Positions 1-8,740 of a stretch of 64,000 nt of DNA are shown piece after piece; the stretch's first letter is position 1; each line of letters opens with the position of its first letter. The stretch covers positions 62,001-126,000 of the forward strand of contig NTLF01000013.1 in the NCBI GenBank assembly GCA_002631855.1, given 5' to 3'. This stretch comes from Zunongwangia sp. ESRF-bin46 (GTDB taxonomy: Bacteria > Bacteroidota > Bacteroidia > Flavobacteriales > Flavobacteriaceae). Under the pieces are notes generated by a model. The model ran no database searches. It saw only the letters and a program-made list of their open reading frames with translations, and was not told where the DNA came from. The position numbers were made by a program, and so were the translations under genes.

Positions 1-327
1 CGCAATTGTTTAATTGGAATGAACAGTGTGATTATGGATGATGCTGAAATTGGAGATGAGTGTATTGTAGGAGCTATGGCATTCGTAAAAGCAGAAACGG
101 TATTTCCAAAACGAAAATTAATAGTTGGTAATCCTGCAAAAGCTATTAAGGATATTTCAGACGAAATGGTAGACTGGAAAACTGCTGGAACTCGTTTATA
201 TCAACAATTGCCTACCGATTGTCACGAGAGTTTGAAAGAAGTAGAACCCTTACGGGAAATTCCGAAAGATAGACCTGTTCAGGAAGATTTTTATAAAACA
301 CTACAAGAGATTAATAGAAACGAATAA
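1..327 (+). CDS. PaaY-like hexapeptide-repeat (gamma-carbonic anhydrase family) protein, 3' part
   Basis: This is the C-terminal 108 codons of a gene that begins upstream of the window; the frame is open from base 1. The first residues (RNCLIGMNSVIMDDAEIGD) show the I-G-x-x-x-x-I hexapeptide periodicity of left-handed beta-helix proteins, and the tail after DWKTAGTRLYQQL with EVEPLREIP resembles the helical C-terminus of PaaY, a thioesterase/gamma-carbonic-anhydrase-like protein of phenylacetate degradation. It ends one base before the E2 gene, so the two are probably co-transcribed. The metal-binding His residues would lie upstream, so activity cannot be judged here. A generic gamma-carbonic anhydrase is the alternative. 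Confidence 0.75.
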   Translation, partial: RNCLIGMNSVIMDDAEIGDECIVGAMAFVKAETVFPKRKLIVGNPAKAIKDISDEMVDWKTAGTRLYQQLPTDCHESLKEVEPLREIPKDRPVQEDFYKTLQEINRNE

Positions 328-328
328 A

Positions 329-1636
329 ATGAAGGAAACTGAATTTAAAATGCCCAAAATGGGTGAGAGTATTACTGAAGGAACCATTATCAATTGGTTA
401 GTAAATGAAGGTGATTCGTTTGAAGAAGGCGATATTCTTTGTGAAGTAGCAACTGATAAAGTAGATAATGAAGTTCCGGCACCAGCTTCCGGTACGATGG
501 TTGAACTTGTAAAAGCTGCACAAGAAGTAGTTCCGGTAGGTGATGTGATTGCTATTTTAAATCTTTCAGAAGAAAAGAGTTCCTCTAAAAAGTCAAAGAC
601 GGCTAAAAAAACGGCAACTTCAAAAAAAGAAACAAAGAAAAAAGTCCAGCCTTCCGTTTCCAAAGAAGCAAAAAGCAAAAAAGCGAACGCATCTTCAGCA
701 TTTACTGTTAATGAAAATATATTTATAAGTCCGTTAGTAGAAAGTATAGCTAGAAATAATCACATTAGTTACGAAGAATTGGCTAGAATTCCCGGTACTG
801 GAAAGGAAGGTCGTCTTCGTAAAAGCGATGTGATTACATATATTGAAGAAGGGCGCCCTTTTAAGTTTGCGCAACCCGTACCTGAGGTTTCAGGCTTTCA
901 GGTTCCCGATTTAAAATTTGATAAAGGAACTGGTAAAATAGTTGAAATGGATCGCATGCGCCAAATGATTTCAGATCATATGGTGTTTAGCGCAACAATG
1001 GCACCACACGTAACTGCTTATGTGGAAGCAGATTTGACTGATATGGTACATTGGCGAAATGCGAACAAGGTTGATTTCAAAGAAAAGCACAATGAAAAGC
1101 TGACGTTTACACCGCTTTTTATTGAAGCAGTAGCGAAAGCGATTCAAGATTTCCCAATGATTAATTCAAGTCTTGATGGGAAAAATATTATTGTAAAAGA
1201 AGAAATAAATATAGGGATGGCAACCGCTTTACCTTCCGGAAATTTAATCGTTCCGGTTGTAAAAGAAGCCGACAAAAAAGATTTAAAAGCTCTTGCTGAA
1301 AACACCAATGAGTTAGTTGGGAAAGCCAGAGATAACAAGTTGAAAGGTGATGATACCAAAGGTAGTACGTTTACAATTAGTAATGTGGGAACCTTTGGAA
1401 GTCTAATGGGAACCCCCATTATCAATCAACCGGAAGCAGCTATTTTAGCTACTGGAATTATTAAAAAACGAGCCGAAGTTATGGAACGTGAAGACGGTGA
1501 TAGTATTGAAGTTCGGCACATGATGTATTTATCGTTGTCCTTTGATCATCGCATTGTAGATGGATATTTAGCCGGCTCTTTTTTAAGAAGGGTAGCTGAT
1601 AATATGGAGCAATTTGATACAAAAAGAAAATTTTAA
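329..1636 (+). CDS. 2-oxoacid dehydrogenase E2 component (dihydrolipoamide acyltransferase)
   Basis: The 435-residue protein transfers acyl groups from E1 to CoA in a 2-oxoacid dehydrogenase complex. In order it has an N-terminal lipoyl domain (residues 4-78, lipoylated Lys44 in ATDKVDNEV), a Lys/Ala-rich flexible linker (85-125), a peripheral subunit-binding domain (about 132-168, including ISPLVESIARNN and GTGKEGRLRKSDV) and a C-terminal catalytic acyltransferase domain ending with the active-site motif DHRIVDG (His407, Asp411). Directly downstream lies a fused E1 gene after a single base, so the two form one operon. The fused E1 partner and the absence of the pyruvate-type E1 architecture suggest a branched-chain (2-oxoisovalerate) complex; substrate is inferred. 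No E3 gene is in the window. Confidence 0.93.
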   Translation: MKETEFKMPKMGESITEGTIINWLVNEGDSFEEGDILCEVATDKVDNEVPAPASGTMVELVKAAQEVVPVGDVIAILNLSEEKSSSKKSKTAKKTATSKKETKKKVQPSVSKEAKSKKANASSAFTVNENIFISPLVESIARNNHISYEELARIPGTGKEGRLRKSDVITYIEEGRPFKFAQPVPEVSGFQVPDLKFDKGTGKIVEMDRMRQMISDHMVFSATMAPHVTAYVEADLTDMVHWRNANKVDFKEKHNEKLTFTPLFIEAVAKAIQDFPMINSSLDGKNIIVKEEINIGMATALPSGNLIVPVVKEADKKDLKALAENTNELVGKARDNKLKGDDTKGSTFTISNVGTFGSLMGTPIINQPEAAILATGIIKKRAEVMEREDGDSIEVRHMMYLSLSFDHRIVDGYLAGSFLRRVADNMEQFDTKRKF

Positions 1637-1637
1637 G

Positions 1638-3695
1638 ATGAAGAAGATTTCAAAAGATATTTTAAAAAAAGCTTTTACAAACTTGGTGACGGCTAAGTCT
1701 TTGACTGAGTTATATGAAGAAAATTTTAAAACGGTTTCAAAATATGTACACGCAACTTCGCGAGGACACGAGGTAATTCAAACCGCCCTTGGTATGCAGT
1801 TAAAGCCTCAAGATTATGCGTTTCCGTATTATCGTGATGATTCAATTTTATTATCAATAGGAATGAAACCGTATGATTTAATGCTGCAAGTCTTGGCAAA
1901 AAAAGACGATCCCTTTTCAGCTGGACGAACGTATTATTCACACCCAAGTTTGCGAGATGATGATAAGCCTAAAATCCCGCACCAAAGTAGTGCAACAGGA
2001 ATGCAGGCTATTCCGGCAACTGGTGTGGCGATGGGGATGTGGTACAAAGAGACTGAAAACTTACACAATAAAGATGAGGAACAACCTTTTGTGGTTTGTT
2101 CTTTAGGAGATGCATCTGTTACTGAAGGTGAGATTGCCGAAGCCTTTCAAATGGCAGCTTTAAAGCAATTACCCATTTTATATTTAGTGCAAGATAATGG
2201 TTGGGATATTTCAGCAAATGAAGCCGAAACGCGTGCCCAAAATGCCTATGAATACGCTGCGGGGTTTCATGGTTTGGAAGCGGTTTCTATAGACGGGACC
2301 GACTTTGAAGAAAGCTACAATACCCTTCAAGATGTAATTTCAAAAATTAGAACGGAGCGTCGCCCGTTTTTAGTTCACGCTAAAGTTCCGTTATTGAATC
2401 ACCATACATCAGGTGTTCGGATGGAATTTTATAGAGATGATCTGGATGAAGCAAGGTCTCGTGATCCATACCCAAAACTTAAAAAGTTATTATTAGATAA
2501 TGGTTTATCAGAAAAAGAACTTTCAGAACTAGAAACTGACATTCAAAAATCGGTTCAAAAGGATTATGAAAAAGCTTTAAAGGCTGAAGATCCTAAACCG
2601 GAAGACTTATTTACACACGATTTTGCGCCTACCGAAATTACTGAAGAAAAAGGAGAGCGATCACCAGAAGGTGGTGAAAAAGTGGTGATGGTAGATTGTG
2701 CCTTATTTGCGATTGAAGAGTTGATGGGTAAACACAAAGAGTGTTTGCTGTACGGTCAAGATGTTGGTGGTCGCTTAGGTGGTGTGTTTAGAGAAGCAGC
2801 AACCTTGGCACAAAAGTTCGGTGATAACCGTGTGTTTAATACACCCATTCAAGAAGCATTTATCGTCGGTTCAACCGTTGGGATGAGTGCTGTTGGTTTA
2901 AAACCAATTGTTGAGGTTCAGTTTGCCGATTATATATGGCCAGGACTGAATCAATTATTTACCGAAGTAAGCCGAAGCAACTATTTATCTAACGGAAAAT
3001 GGCCGGTATCGATGATTCTTCGCGTGCCCATTGGCGCGTATGGTAGCGGTGGTCCGTATCACTCTTCTTCGGTAGAAAGTGTGGTGACGAACATTCGTGG
3101 ACTTAAAATTGCGTACCCAAGTAACGGAGCCGATTTAAAAGGCTTAATGAAAGCGGCTTATTACGACCCTAACCCAGTGGTTATTTTTGAGCACAAAGGA
3201 TTATACTGGAGTAAAGTAAAAGGAACTAAAGGTGCTACATCTTTAGAACCTGCCGAAGACTATCTATTGCCGTTTGGCAAAGCGTGGTTGCTACAAGAAA
3301 TCTGGAAACAAGAAGATGAAGAAACCCTTTCCATTATTACCTACGGAATGGGCGTGCATTGGGCAGTAAATGCTTCCGCCGAATTAGGAATGGAAGACCG
3401 CATAGAAATCGTTGATCTTAGAACGTTACATCCGTTGGATTATGAAACCGTATTCAAGTCGGTAAAAAAATGCGGAAAATGTTTGGTGGTGACCGAAGAA
3501 CCTTCAGATAATAGTTTTTCAAGAGCGTTACAAGGTAGAATTCAAGAAGAATGTTTTCAACAATTAGATGCACCTGTTATGATAATTGGTAGTGAAAATA
3601 TGCCGGCGATACCTTTAAATTCAACATTAGAAGAAACAATGATTCCTTCTACTGAAAAGGTGAAAGCTAAAATTGAAGTATTATTGAATTATTAA
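1638..3695 (+). CDS. 2-oxoacid dehydrogenase E1 component, fused alpha and beta subunits
   Basis: This 685-residue thiamine-diphosphate enzyme decarboxylates a 2-oxoacid and loads the acyl group onto E2. The N-terminal half is the alpha subunit with the ThDP motif starting GDASVTEGE and ending NGWDIS; the C-terminal half is the beta subunit (YGQDVGGRLGGVF, GSGGPYHSSSVES, transketolase C-terminal region VDLRTLHPLD). The usual heterotetramer subunits are thus one chain, common in Bacteroidota. I chose the ATG at 1638, one base after the E2 stop, rather than an in-frame TTG at 1614 that would overlap E2. Branched-chain 2-oxoacids are the likely substrate, inferred from family resemblance and the E2 neighbour. 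Confidence 0.92.
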   Translation: MKKISKDILKKAFTNLVTAKSLTELYEENFKTVSKYVHATSRGHEVIQTALGMQLKPQDYAFPYYRDDSILLSIGMKPYDLMLQVLAKKDDPFSAGRTYYSHPSLRDDDKPKIPHQSSATGMQAIPATGVAMGMWYKETENLHNKDEEQPFVVCSLGDASVTEGEIAEAFQMAALKQLPILYLVQDNGWDISANEAETRAQNAYEYAAGFHGLEAVSIDGTDFEESYNTLQDVISKIRTERRPFLVHAKVPLLNHHTSGVRMEFYRDDLDEARSRDPYPKLKKLLLDNGLSEKELSELETDIQKSVQKDYEKALKAEDPKPEDLFTHDFAPTEITEEKGERSPEGGEKVVMVDCALFAIEELMGKHKECLLYGQDVGGRLGGVFREAATLAQKFGDNRVFNTPIQEAFIVGSTVGMSAVGLKPIVEVQFADYIWPGLNQLFTEVSRSNYLSNGKWPVSMILRVPIGAYGSGGPYHSSSVESVVTNIRGLKIAYPSNGADLKGLMKAAYYDPNPVVIFEHKGLYWSKVKGTKGATSLEPAEDYLLPFGKAWLLQEIWKQEDEETLSIITYGMGVHWAVNASAELGMEDRIEIVDLRTLHPLDYETVFKSVKKCGKCLVVTEEPSDNSFSRALQGRIQEECFQQLDAPVMIIGSENMPAIPLNSTLEETMIPSTEKVKAKIEVLLNY

Positions 3696-3725
3696 ATTTC
3701 TGTATCTTTCGAGGTAATTTTTACT

Positions 3726-5345
3726 ATGTTGCTTCGAATACTTTTTATTTTCCTAATTACTTTTTCAGGAATGGCTCAAGAGCCTGTTTCTGTATTGGTA
3801 GATAGTTTAGCTAATGCTTCCTCAGAAGTTGAAAAGTCTAAAATTAGTGTATCTATAGCTTCTCAATTAAAGAATGATGATTGGGACCGTGCTTTATACT
3901 ACTTAAATATTGCCGAAAAAAGTGCTGTCAATTCAGGTTCTGAAGAAGTAATAGCTAAGTATTACAATGCAGCCGGAGACTTATTTTTTAGTAAAGATGC
4001 ACTCGACATAGCATTGAAATATTACCTAAAAGCTTACGATTATTACCAAAATCAGCCTTCTAATGATACATCAATAACTCTTGAGCAGAACCTAGCAGTA
4101 ACTTATGGGAGAATCAAAGAACCAGAAAAAGCACGTTTCTTTTTTAAAAAACTCTATGGTTACGCGGAGAAAGAAAAGGACACGGTTCTGTTAGCAAAAA
4201 TATTGAATAATTTAGGCACCAGCTATTTAAACTCACAAGTTGATTCGGCTAGTTATTTTTATAAGCGTTCAGAAAAATTATTAAAAAAGGTCCCGGGCGA
4301 AACATACTTGAAAGCTTATCTTAACGGTAACTTAGGAAGGGTTTATTTTTTAAAAGACAGCTTACAAAAAGCAGAAAAGCACTTCACGTTAGCAACAAGT
4401 TATATAGAAAAAAATACTAATCAAAGGTCACAGTCTAAAGGGTGGATTTATAATTCTGTTGCTACGTATTACGAAAAGATAAATCAATTAGACTCTGCCA
4501 TCGTTTACGCTACAAAAGCGAATAAAGCACTAACCGAAAGTAAGTTTAGCTTCGAAAATCAAGCAGCTCTTAAAACACTTTATAAAAACTATCTAGAAAA
4601 GAAGGATTATAAAAACGCTGCCGAATACTTTCAGAAATATGATCAAGTAAGGGATAGTTTAAATATAGAAGAAAAGACGGCGAATGTTGAAAAAATAAAG
4701 ATTGAACAAGAATATAAAACCAAAGAAGAAATTCGTGATTTAAAGGAAAGTAAACAGCGGTTTAGAAATTACATTATTCTTTTAATTCTTCTTGCTGGTT
4801 TGTTGTTATTAGGCATTTTATTGGTGCGTTTTAGAAACAAATTAAGAAATACCAAGCTTGAAAAGCAATTAGCAGTTGCCAGACAGAAAGAGCTCGACAG
4901 CAATCTTCAGCTAAAAAATAAAGAGCTTATTGGTAAAGCTATGGTAGAAATACACCGCACCGAAATTATCGAAGAGATTCTACAAGACCTCAAAGAAGTA
5001 AAACGTAAAGCTGCTAAAAAGGAAACGCAACAAGCTATTGATTATATCGCCAAGCGATTAAAACGTGATACAAACAGTAATATTTGGGAAGAATTTGAAA
5101 TGCGCTTTGAGCAAGTTCACGAATCTTTCTATAAAAACCTTTCCAAAAAACACCCTGATTTAACTTCAAAAGATAAACGGTTATGTGCACTGTTAAAGTT
5201 GAATCTTACTTCAAAAGAGATTGCACAAATTACAGGACAGTCTTCAAAATCCATTGAAAATGCCCGTACCCGACTTCGGAAAAAATTAGAAATCACCCAT
5301 TCTGATGTTGAATTATCTGCTTACTTGTCAAGCTTCGGACAATAA
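3726..5345 (+). CDS. TPR-repeat, membrane-anchored LuxR-type HTH regulator
   Basis: The 539-residue protein has a signal peptide (cleavage after FSGMA), periplasmic tetratricopeptide repeats over roughly residues 25-310 (for example KILNNLGTSYLNS, KAYLNGNLGRVYF), one transmembrane helix at about 350-367 (NYIILLILLAGLLLLGILLV), a coiled-coil segment (375-420) and a C-terminal LuxR/GerE-like helix-turn-helix (DKRLCALLKLNLTSKEIAQI followed by SSKSIENARTRLRKKL). This is a known flavobacterial layout for a one-component sensor whose DNA-binding domain is cytoplasmic. It starts 30 bases after the E1 gene. Its targets are unknown; the microprotein and secreted protein immediately downstream are candidates by position only. 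Confidence 0.85.
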   Translation: MLLRILFIFLITFSGMAQEPVSVLVDSLANASSEVEKSKISVSIASQLKNDDWDRALYYLNIAEKSAVNSGSEEVIAKYYNAAGDLFFSKDALDIALKYYLKAYDYYQNQPSNDTSITLEQNLAVTYGRIKEPEKARFFFKKLYGYAEKEKDTVLLAKILNNLGTSYLNSQVDSASYFYKRSEKLLKKVPGETYLKAYLNGNLGRVYFLKDSLQKAEKHFTLATSYIEKNTNQRSQSKGWIYNSVATYYEKINQLDSAIVYATKANKALTESKFSFENQAALKTLYKNYLEKKDYKNAAEYFQKYDQVRDSLNIEEKTANVEKIKIEQEYKTKEEIRDLKESKQRFRNYIILLILLAGLLLLGILLVRFRNKLRNTKLEKQLAVARQKELDSNLQLKNKELIGKAMVEIHRTEIIEEILQDLKEVKRKAAKKETQQAIDYIAKRLKRDTNSNIWEEFEMRFEQVHESFYKNLSKKHPDLTSKDKRLCALLKLNLTSKEIAQITGQSSKSIENARTRLRKKLEITHSDVELSAYLSSFGQ

Positions 5346-5482
5346 AGGGTATAAATTTACAAAAACTTAAAGTGTCTGAAAATCAAATAATTAAAACTAT
5401 TTGAGTGCTAATCTTGTGCTCGATTTTAAGCTATGAGTGATTTTAGTAGGTCTAAATATTATGTGTAGCTCTAAACAGCGCA

Positions 5483-5490
5483 TACATTTG
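5483..5490 (+). promoter_or_regulatory. Bacteroidota -7 promoter element upstream of the 42-residue ORF
   Basis: TACATTTG matches TAnnTTTG exactly and lies 30 nt before the ATG at 5521. I see no clear TTG at the -33 position, so only the -7 element is supported. Confidence 0.5.
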
Positions 5491-5520
5491 AAAAAGTTTT
5501 GAAACCCAAAACGAATAAAA

Positions 5521-5649
5521 ATGAAAAAGAAAGATCAAGAAGATAATTTGGATGAGCTATTAGAAAATAGCAAAGACAAAAAGAACGCTTTGAAAAAGCT
5601 TATCAAAGAGTTGAACAAGAATAATAATACTAAACCAAAATCTAATTAA
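5521..5649 (+). CDS. 42-residue highly charged microprotein
   Basis: ATG at 5521 opens a frame of 42 codons ending in TAA at 5647-5649, one base before the next ATG. The product is almost entirely Lys, Asp, Glu and Asn (begins MKKKDQEDNLDELLENSKDK) and should be helical and cytoplasmic. Support for it being real: an exact -7 element 30 nt upstream, tight coupling to the secreted protein at 5651, and a clear start. I do not recognise a family. It may be a leader-type coding sequence for the downstream gene or a small regulator; both are inference. Confidence 0.55.
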   Translation: MKKKDQEDNLDELLENSKDKKNALKKLIKELNKNNNTKPKSN

Positions 5650-5650
5650 A

Positions 5651-7270
5651 ATGAAACATATGAAAACGATTATTACACTTTTTACTTTGTTAACAGTTTT
5701 TGTTGCCCAAGCACAATGGACAACCGAAACTGATGTGAACACCTTGGTTGCAGAATCTGAAGCACTTGATATGCAAGCCAAAGGCACTTCTGATGGAATG
5801 ACTTATGTAGTGTTTTGGAAAAACTTTGGAGAACCTGTTAATATTGAGCTACGCATGCAAATTTTAGATGCAGACGGAAACCAAATTCTTGGTGCCGATG
5901 GGATGTTAGTGAGCGATCAAATACCAATGGGGACCTTTACGGTATTATGGAATATGGTTGTTGATGCTGATGATAATTTATATATAGGTGTAACTGGCAC
6001 CGGTGGTGGCGACCCCGCTTATGTATTTAAATTTGATAGCGATGGAAATGCTATGTGGGACTCAAATGGTGTAAATGTAGGTAGTGGTAATAAAGTAACC
6101 ATTTTACCACTTTCTGATGGAGATGCTATTGTTAGTTGGTTGGCTTCAACTGGAACTGTAATGCAAAAGTATGATGAAACTGGAACTGCAGTTTGGCCCT
6201 CAACTATGCCTATAGAGTTAGAATCAGGATTTACAGCTCCTGCAAATTTCTTTGAAATTGGCGATGGTGATATTGTTGCTGTTTTTCATTCCTTATTGAG
6301 TGGGGTTAATACAAATTTATATGCTCAGCGTTATGATAGTGATGGTAACCCAGTTTGGACCAATGCTACCCAACTGGCTGAAGGTTCAACTGTCTTTAAT
6401 CGTAATTATACCGGAGTACAAGATGGTGATGTGGTGTATATGGGCTATTTTTCTGCTGCAAATAATCGTTTTGACTCTTATTTACAAAGAATAAATCCAG
6501 ACGGTACAATTCCTTGGGGAATTAACGGAGTTGATTTTGATGTAGAACAAACAGACTATGAAATGAATACAGAAGTTGCTTTTCAATCTGGGTCACAATA
6601 TGTTTGGGCTGTTTCAACATTTACAAATAGCACACAAGATCAACGTGGTGAATTTGTTCAAAAATTTGATAAAGAAACCGGAGCAAGACAGTTTACCGAT
6701 AACGCTAAAGAGGTTTTTCCGCTTGGTTCAGAAAAAGTGCACGCCGGAAGTCTTCAGCTAAAGAACGATAGCCCGCTTTTCCTTAACAAAGAGGGAGCGG
6801 ATAATGGAGCAACACCAACTACTTTAAATGCTGTGTACCTTGATGAAAACGGGGATTTTGCTTGGTCAGAAGAAACAATGCCTATCGCTACCTTTTCAGC
6901 AAATAAAGGCCGTGTACAATATACCATGCCAGTAAATAACCAGAGCGTTGCTGTATTTAAGGAAGATAAAGGAGAAGGTGAAAAAATATACGCACAGAAC
7001 GTTGTAGATGAAGAACTGAGTGTAGACGAATTTTCAAATGCATCATTTACTTATGCCAATCCGGTGCAAAATGAAATAACACTTAACAGTACCGTAGCTA
7101 TCGAGCAAGCTGCAATATACAATATGTTAGGTCAACAGGTTTTCAATAAAACTTACAACGGAACCACTCAAATAAATATAGATGTTCAAAGCTGGACTCC
7201 TGGAGTATATATTATGCAATTGAAAGCCGATAATGGAACTTCAAAAAGCATAAAATTGATTAAAAAGTAA
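5651..7270 (+). CDS. Secreted protein with type IX secretion C-terminal sorting domain
   Basis: The 539-residue protein has a signal peptide ending at VFVAQAQ (start at 5651, or at the second Met at 5660) and a long middle region of repeated strands with D-x-D-G-N motifs (LDADGNQILGADGM, KFDSDGNAMW, RYDSDGNPVW), like a beta-propeller of the kind found in flavobacterial adhesin-like proteins. Residues from about 460 form the type A sorting domain: FTYANPVQNEITL, AAIYNMLGQQVF, WTPGVYIMQL and the terminal SIKLIKK. Such domains are cut by PorU on export to the surface; porU itself is at 60.4 kb. The middle region is not assigned to a family. A strong terminator follows at 7298. Confidence 0.82.
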   Translation: MKHMKTIITLFTLLTVFVAQAQWTTETDVNTLVAESEALDMQAKGTSDGMTYVVFWKNFGEPVNIELRMQILDADGNQILGADGMLVSDQIPMGTFTVLWNMVVDADDNLYIGVTGTGGGDPAYVFKFDSDGNAMWDSNGVNVGSGNKVTILPLSDGDAIVSWLASTGTVMQKYDETGTAVWPSTMPIELESGFTAPANFFEIGDGDIVAVFHSLLSGVNTNLYAQRYDSDGNPVWTNATQLAEGSTVFNRNYTGVQDGDVVYMGYFSAANNRFDSYLQRINPDGTIPWGINGVDFDVEQTDYEMNTEVAFQSGSQYVWAVSTFTNSTQDQRGEFVQKFDKETGARQFTDNAKEVFPLGSEKVHAGSLQLKNDSPLFLNKEGADNGATPTTLNAVYLDENGDFAWSEETMPIATFSANKGRVQYTMPVNNQSVAVFKEDKGEGEKIYAQNVVDEELSVDEFSNASFTYANPVQNEITLNSTVAIEQAAIYNMLGQQVFNKTYNGTTQINIDVQSWTPGVYIMQLKADNGTSKSIKLIKK

Positions 7271-7297
7271 GCTACTCCTCAATTTTACTTTAAGAAG

Positions 7298-7325
7298 GCT
7301 GCTCTATTATAGGGCAGCTTTTTTT
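7298..7325 (+). terminator. Rho-independent terminator of the 5651 gene
   Basis: GCTGCTCT (7298-7305) pairs with AGGGCAGC (7311-7318) through one G-T wobble over a 5-nt loop, followed by seven T (7319-7325). Confidence 0.85.
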
Positions 7326-7336
7326 AACAGAAATAA

Positions 7337-7364
7337 AAAGAGAAGTGCCTAAACACTTCTCTTT
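7337..7364 (-). terminator. Terminator of the minus-strand gene 7392-8468
   Basis: A perfect 11-bp inverted repeat (7337-7347 with 7354-7364, 6-nt loop) is followed on the minus strand by a T-rich tract (complement of 7331-7339). It sits between two convergent genes and may also act on the plus strand. Confidence 0.8.
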
Positions 7365-7391
7365 CTAAATACTAAAACAAAAAAACAAACA

Positions 7392-8468
7392 TTATAACTT
7401 GATTAGTTTTACAGATTGAACTGCTTTTCCTGCTTGGACTTTGGCAATGTAGTTGCCTGCTGCAAGTCCGGATATGTCGATGGTTAGGTTGTTGCTATTT
7501 TTTCCAGATATTTGCTTTACCTCTTGCCCCAATATGTTGTAAATGTTGATACTAGAAATTGCTTCTTTTGAAGTAAAGGTAACCTCGCCATTTGTTGGGT
7601 TTGGGTACGAGCTTATTTCGGCTACGGTTTCTTCGCCAACCCCTAATGGTTCATCGGCTACATAGATATTAAATTTTACATCTTCTGGCATAACAGAAAT
7701 ATCCTCGGTGTAAATAGTCCAGTTGCTGCCATTGTACCATACCCCAATTGTGTTGTCCATAATAATATTGCTAGGATCCCCAGTAGCCCCCCAATTATGA
7801 GAAACCACGGGATATGCATCAGGTTTGCCGTTTAGGCTTGGGTGGTCAATTGTTGTATAATTGCTCGAAGTGTTCCCTGCAGTTGTGGTATGGCTAAAAG
7901 CAGTGGCACCCCCTGTGCCTTCATCAATTAATAAAGTAAAAACAGCTCCATTTGGTATGTTGGTAGTCGTTTCTTCATTATAAATGTGCCATCTATCTGT
8001 ACTTGCATTGTACCAAAAGCCATAATTATTGTTGTTATATACATTATTTGGGTTATAATAGGTAGCATACACGATAACAGCATTTGGATCCCCATTAATG
8101 GCCGGGTCATTTAGTTCTATGTCATAACTTGTCCCGTCTGCTTCTGCACTGATCATTTTTCCACCTTGTGGAATGTAAATGTTATATGATGATCCTTCTA
8201 CGATGTCTGTTACGTCTTCATTATACACAGTCCATACTGAACCATCATACCATGTGCCGCTAACTTTATCATTGTATTGTACTCCGCCATTGTCAAGGTT
8301 ATGGGTTACAATAAAAGTGGCACTACTGTTTCCATTTAAATCGGGATGATCTAAATTGGTTATATTAAATGAAGAATTAGCGGCCGTTGCGGTGTGTACA
8401 AACACCTCGTCTTGTGCTGATACTACTGTAAAAAGCAGCATACCTAAAAATGTAAAAATTGTTTTCAT
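7392..8468 (-). CDS. Secreted type IX cargo protein with three tandem beta-repeats
   Basis: The 358-residue protein has a signal peptide (cleavage after VVSAQ) and three similar repeats of about 80-85 residues, each opening F.HT..A.N...N.T..DHP.LNG and closing W(Y).....W.IY.E(D/E) (repeat starts near residues 24, 108 and 190). The repeat resembles domains seen in other Bacteroidota secreted proteins, possibly the DUF7452 type; that name is from memory. Residues 285-358 are the type A sorting domain (SSYPNPTNGEVTF, INIYNILGQEV, terminal SVKLIKL). The middle repeat differs in that its vThN motif is replaced by VYATYYNPNNVYNN. Ligand unknown. Confidence 0.82.
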   Translation of the reverse strand: MKTIFTFLGMLLFTVVSAQDEVFVHTATAANSSFNITNLDHPDLNGNSSATFIVTHNLDNGGVQYNDKVSGTWYDGSVWTVYNEDVTDIVEGSSYNIYIPQGGKMISAEADGTSYDIELNDPAINGDPNAVIVYATYYNPNNVYNNNNYGFWYNASTDRWHIYNEETTTNIPNGAVFTLLIDEGTGGATAFSHTTTAGNTSSNYTTIDHPSLNGKPDAYPVVSHNWGATGDPSNIIMDNTIGVWYNGSNWTIYTEDISVMPEDVKFNIYVADEPLGVGEETVAEISSYPNPTNGEVTFTSKEAISSINIYNILGQEVKQISGKNSNNLTIDISGLAAGNYIAKVQAGKAVQSVKLIKL

Positions 8469-8506
8469 AATACTAAGTTTTAAATTGTTGAATTAATTTC
8501 TGACAC

Positions 8507-8514
8507 CAAAAGTA
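8507..8514 (-). promoter_or_regulatory. -7 promoter element for 7392-8468
   Basis: On the minus strand TACTTTTG (TAnnTTTG) lies 38 nt before the ATG. A matching -33 TTG is not obvious. Confidence 0.5.
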
Positions 8515-8705
8515 GCGCGCACTGTTTTGATTTTCAGAAGGTAAAGACTTGTAATTGTTAGGGGGAATACCCTGTTTTTTTAAGGGGTCAATACCATAAA
8601 ACAAATGTATTTGAAGAAAGGGAGTAACACTATTACCAATGTAACAGAGTATATAACGTATGTAACATAAATGGTTTATTTATGAAATAATATAACGGTA
8701 AGTCA

Positions 8706-8734
8706 AAAAAAAACGCCCTCAATTCGAGGGCGTT
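8706..8734 (-). terminator. Terminator after the DUF4136 lipoprotein gene
   Basis: AAACGCCCTC (8711-8720) and GAGGGCGTTT (8725-8734) form a perfect 10-bp stem with a 4-nt loop; on the minus strand it runs into T8 (complement of 8706-8713). Confidence 0.9.
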
Positions 8735-8740
8735 TACTTT

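Noticed and set aside
301-678. 125-codon minus-strand frame over the E2 gene
   Set aside because: It is antisense to the lipoyl domain and linker of E2; the Ser/Phe-rich product mirrors the Lys/Glu-rich linker and has no family features.
1614-1637. TTG start at 1614 for the fused E1 gene
   Set aside because: It lies inside the E2 coding end; ATG 1638 directly after the E2 stop is the natural start.
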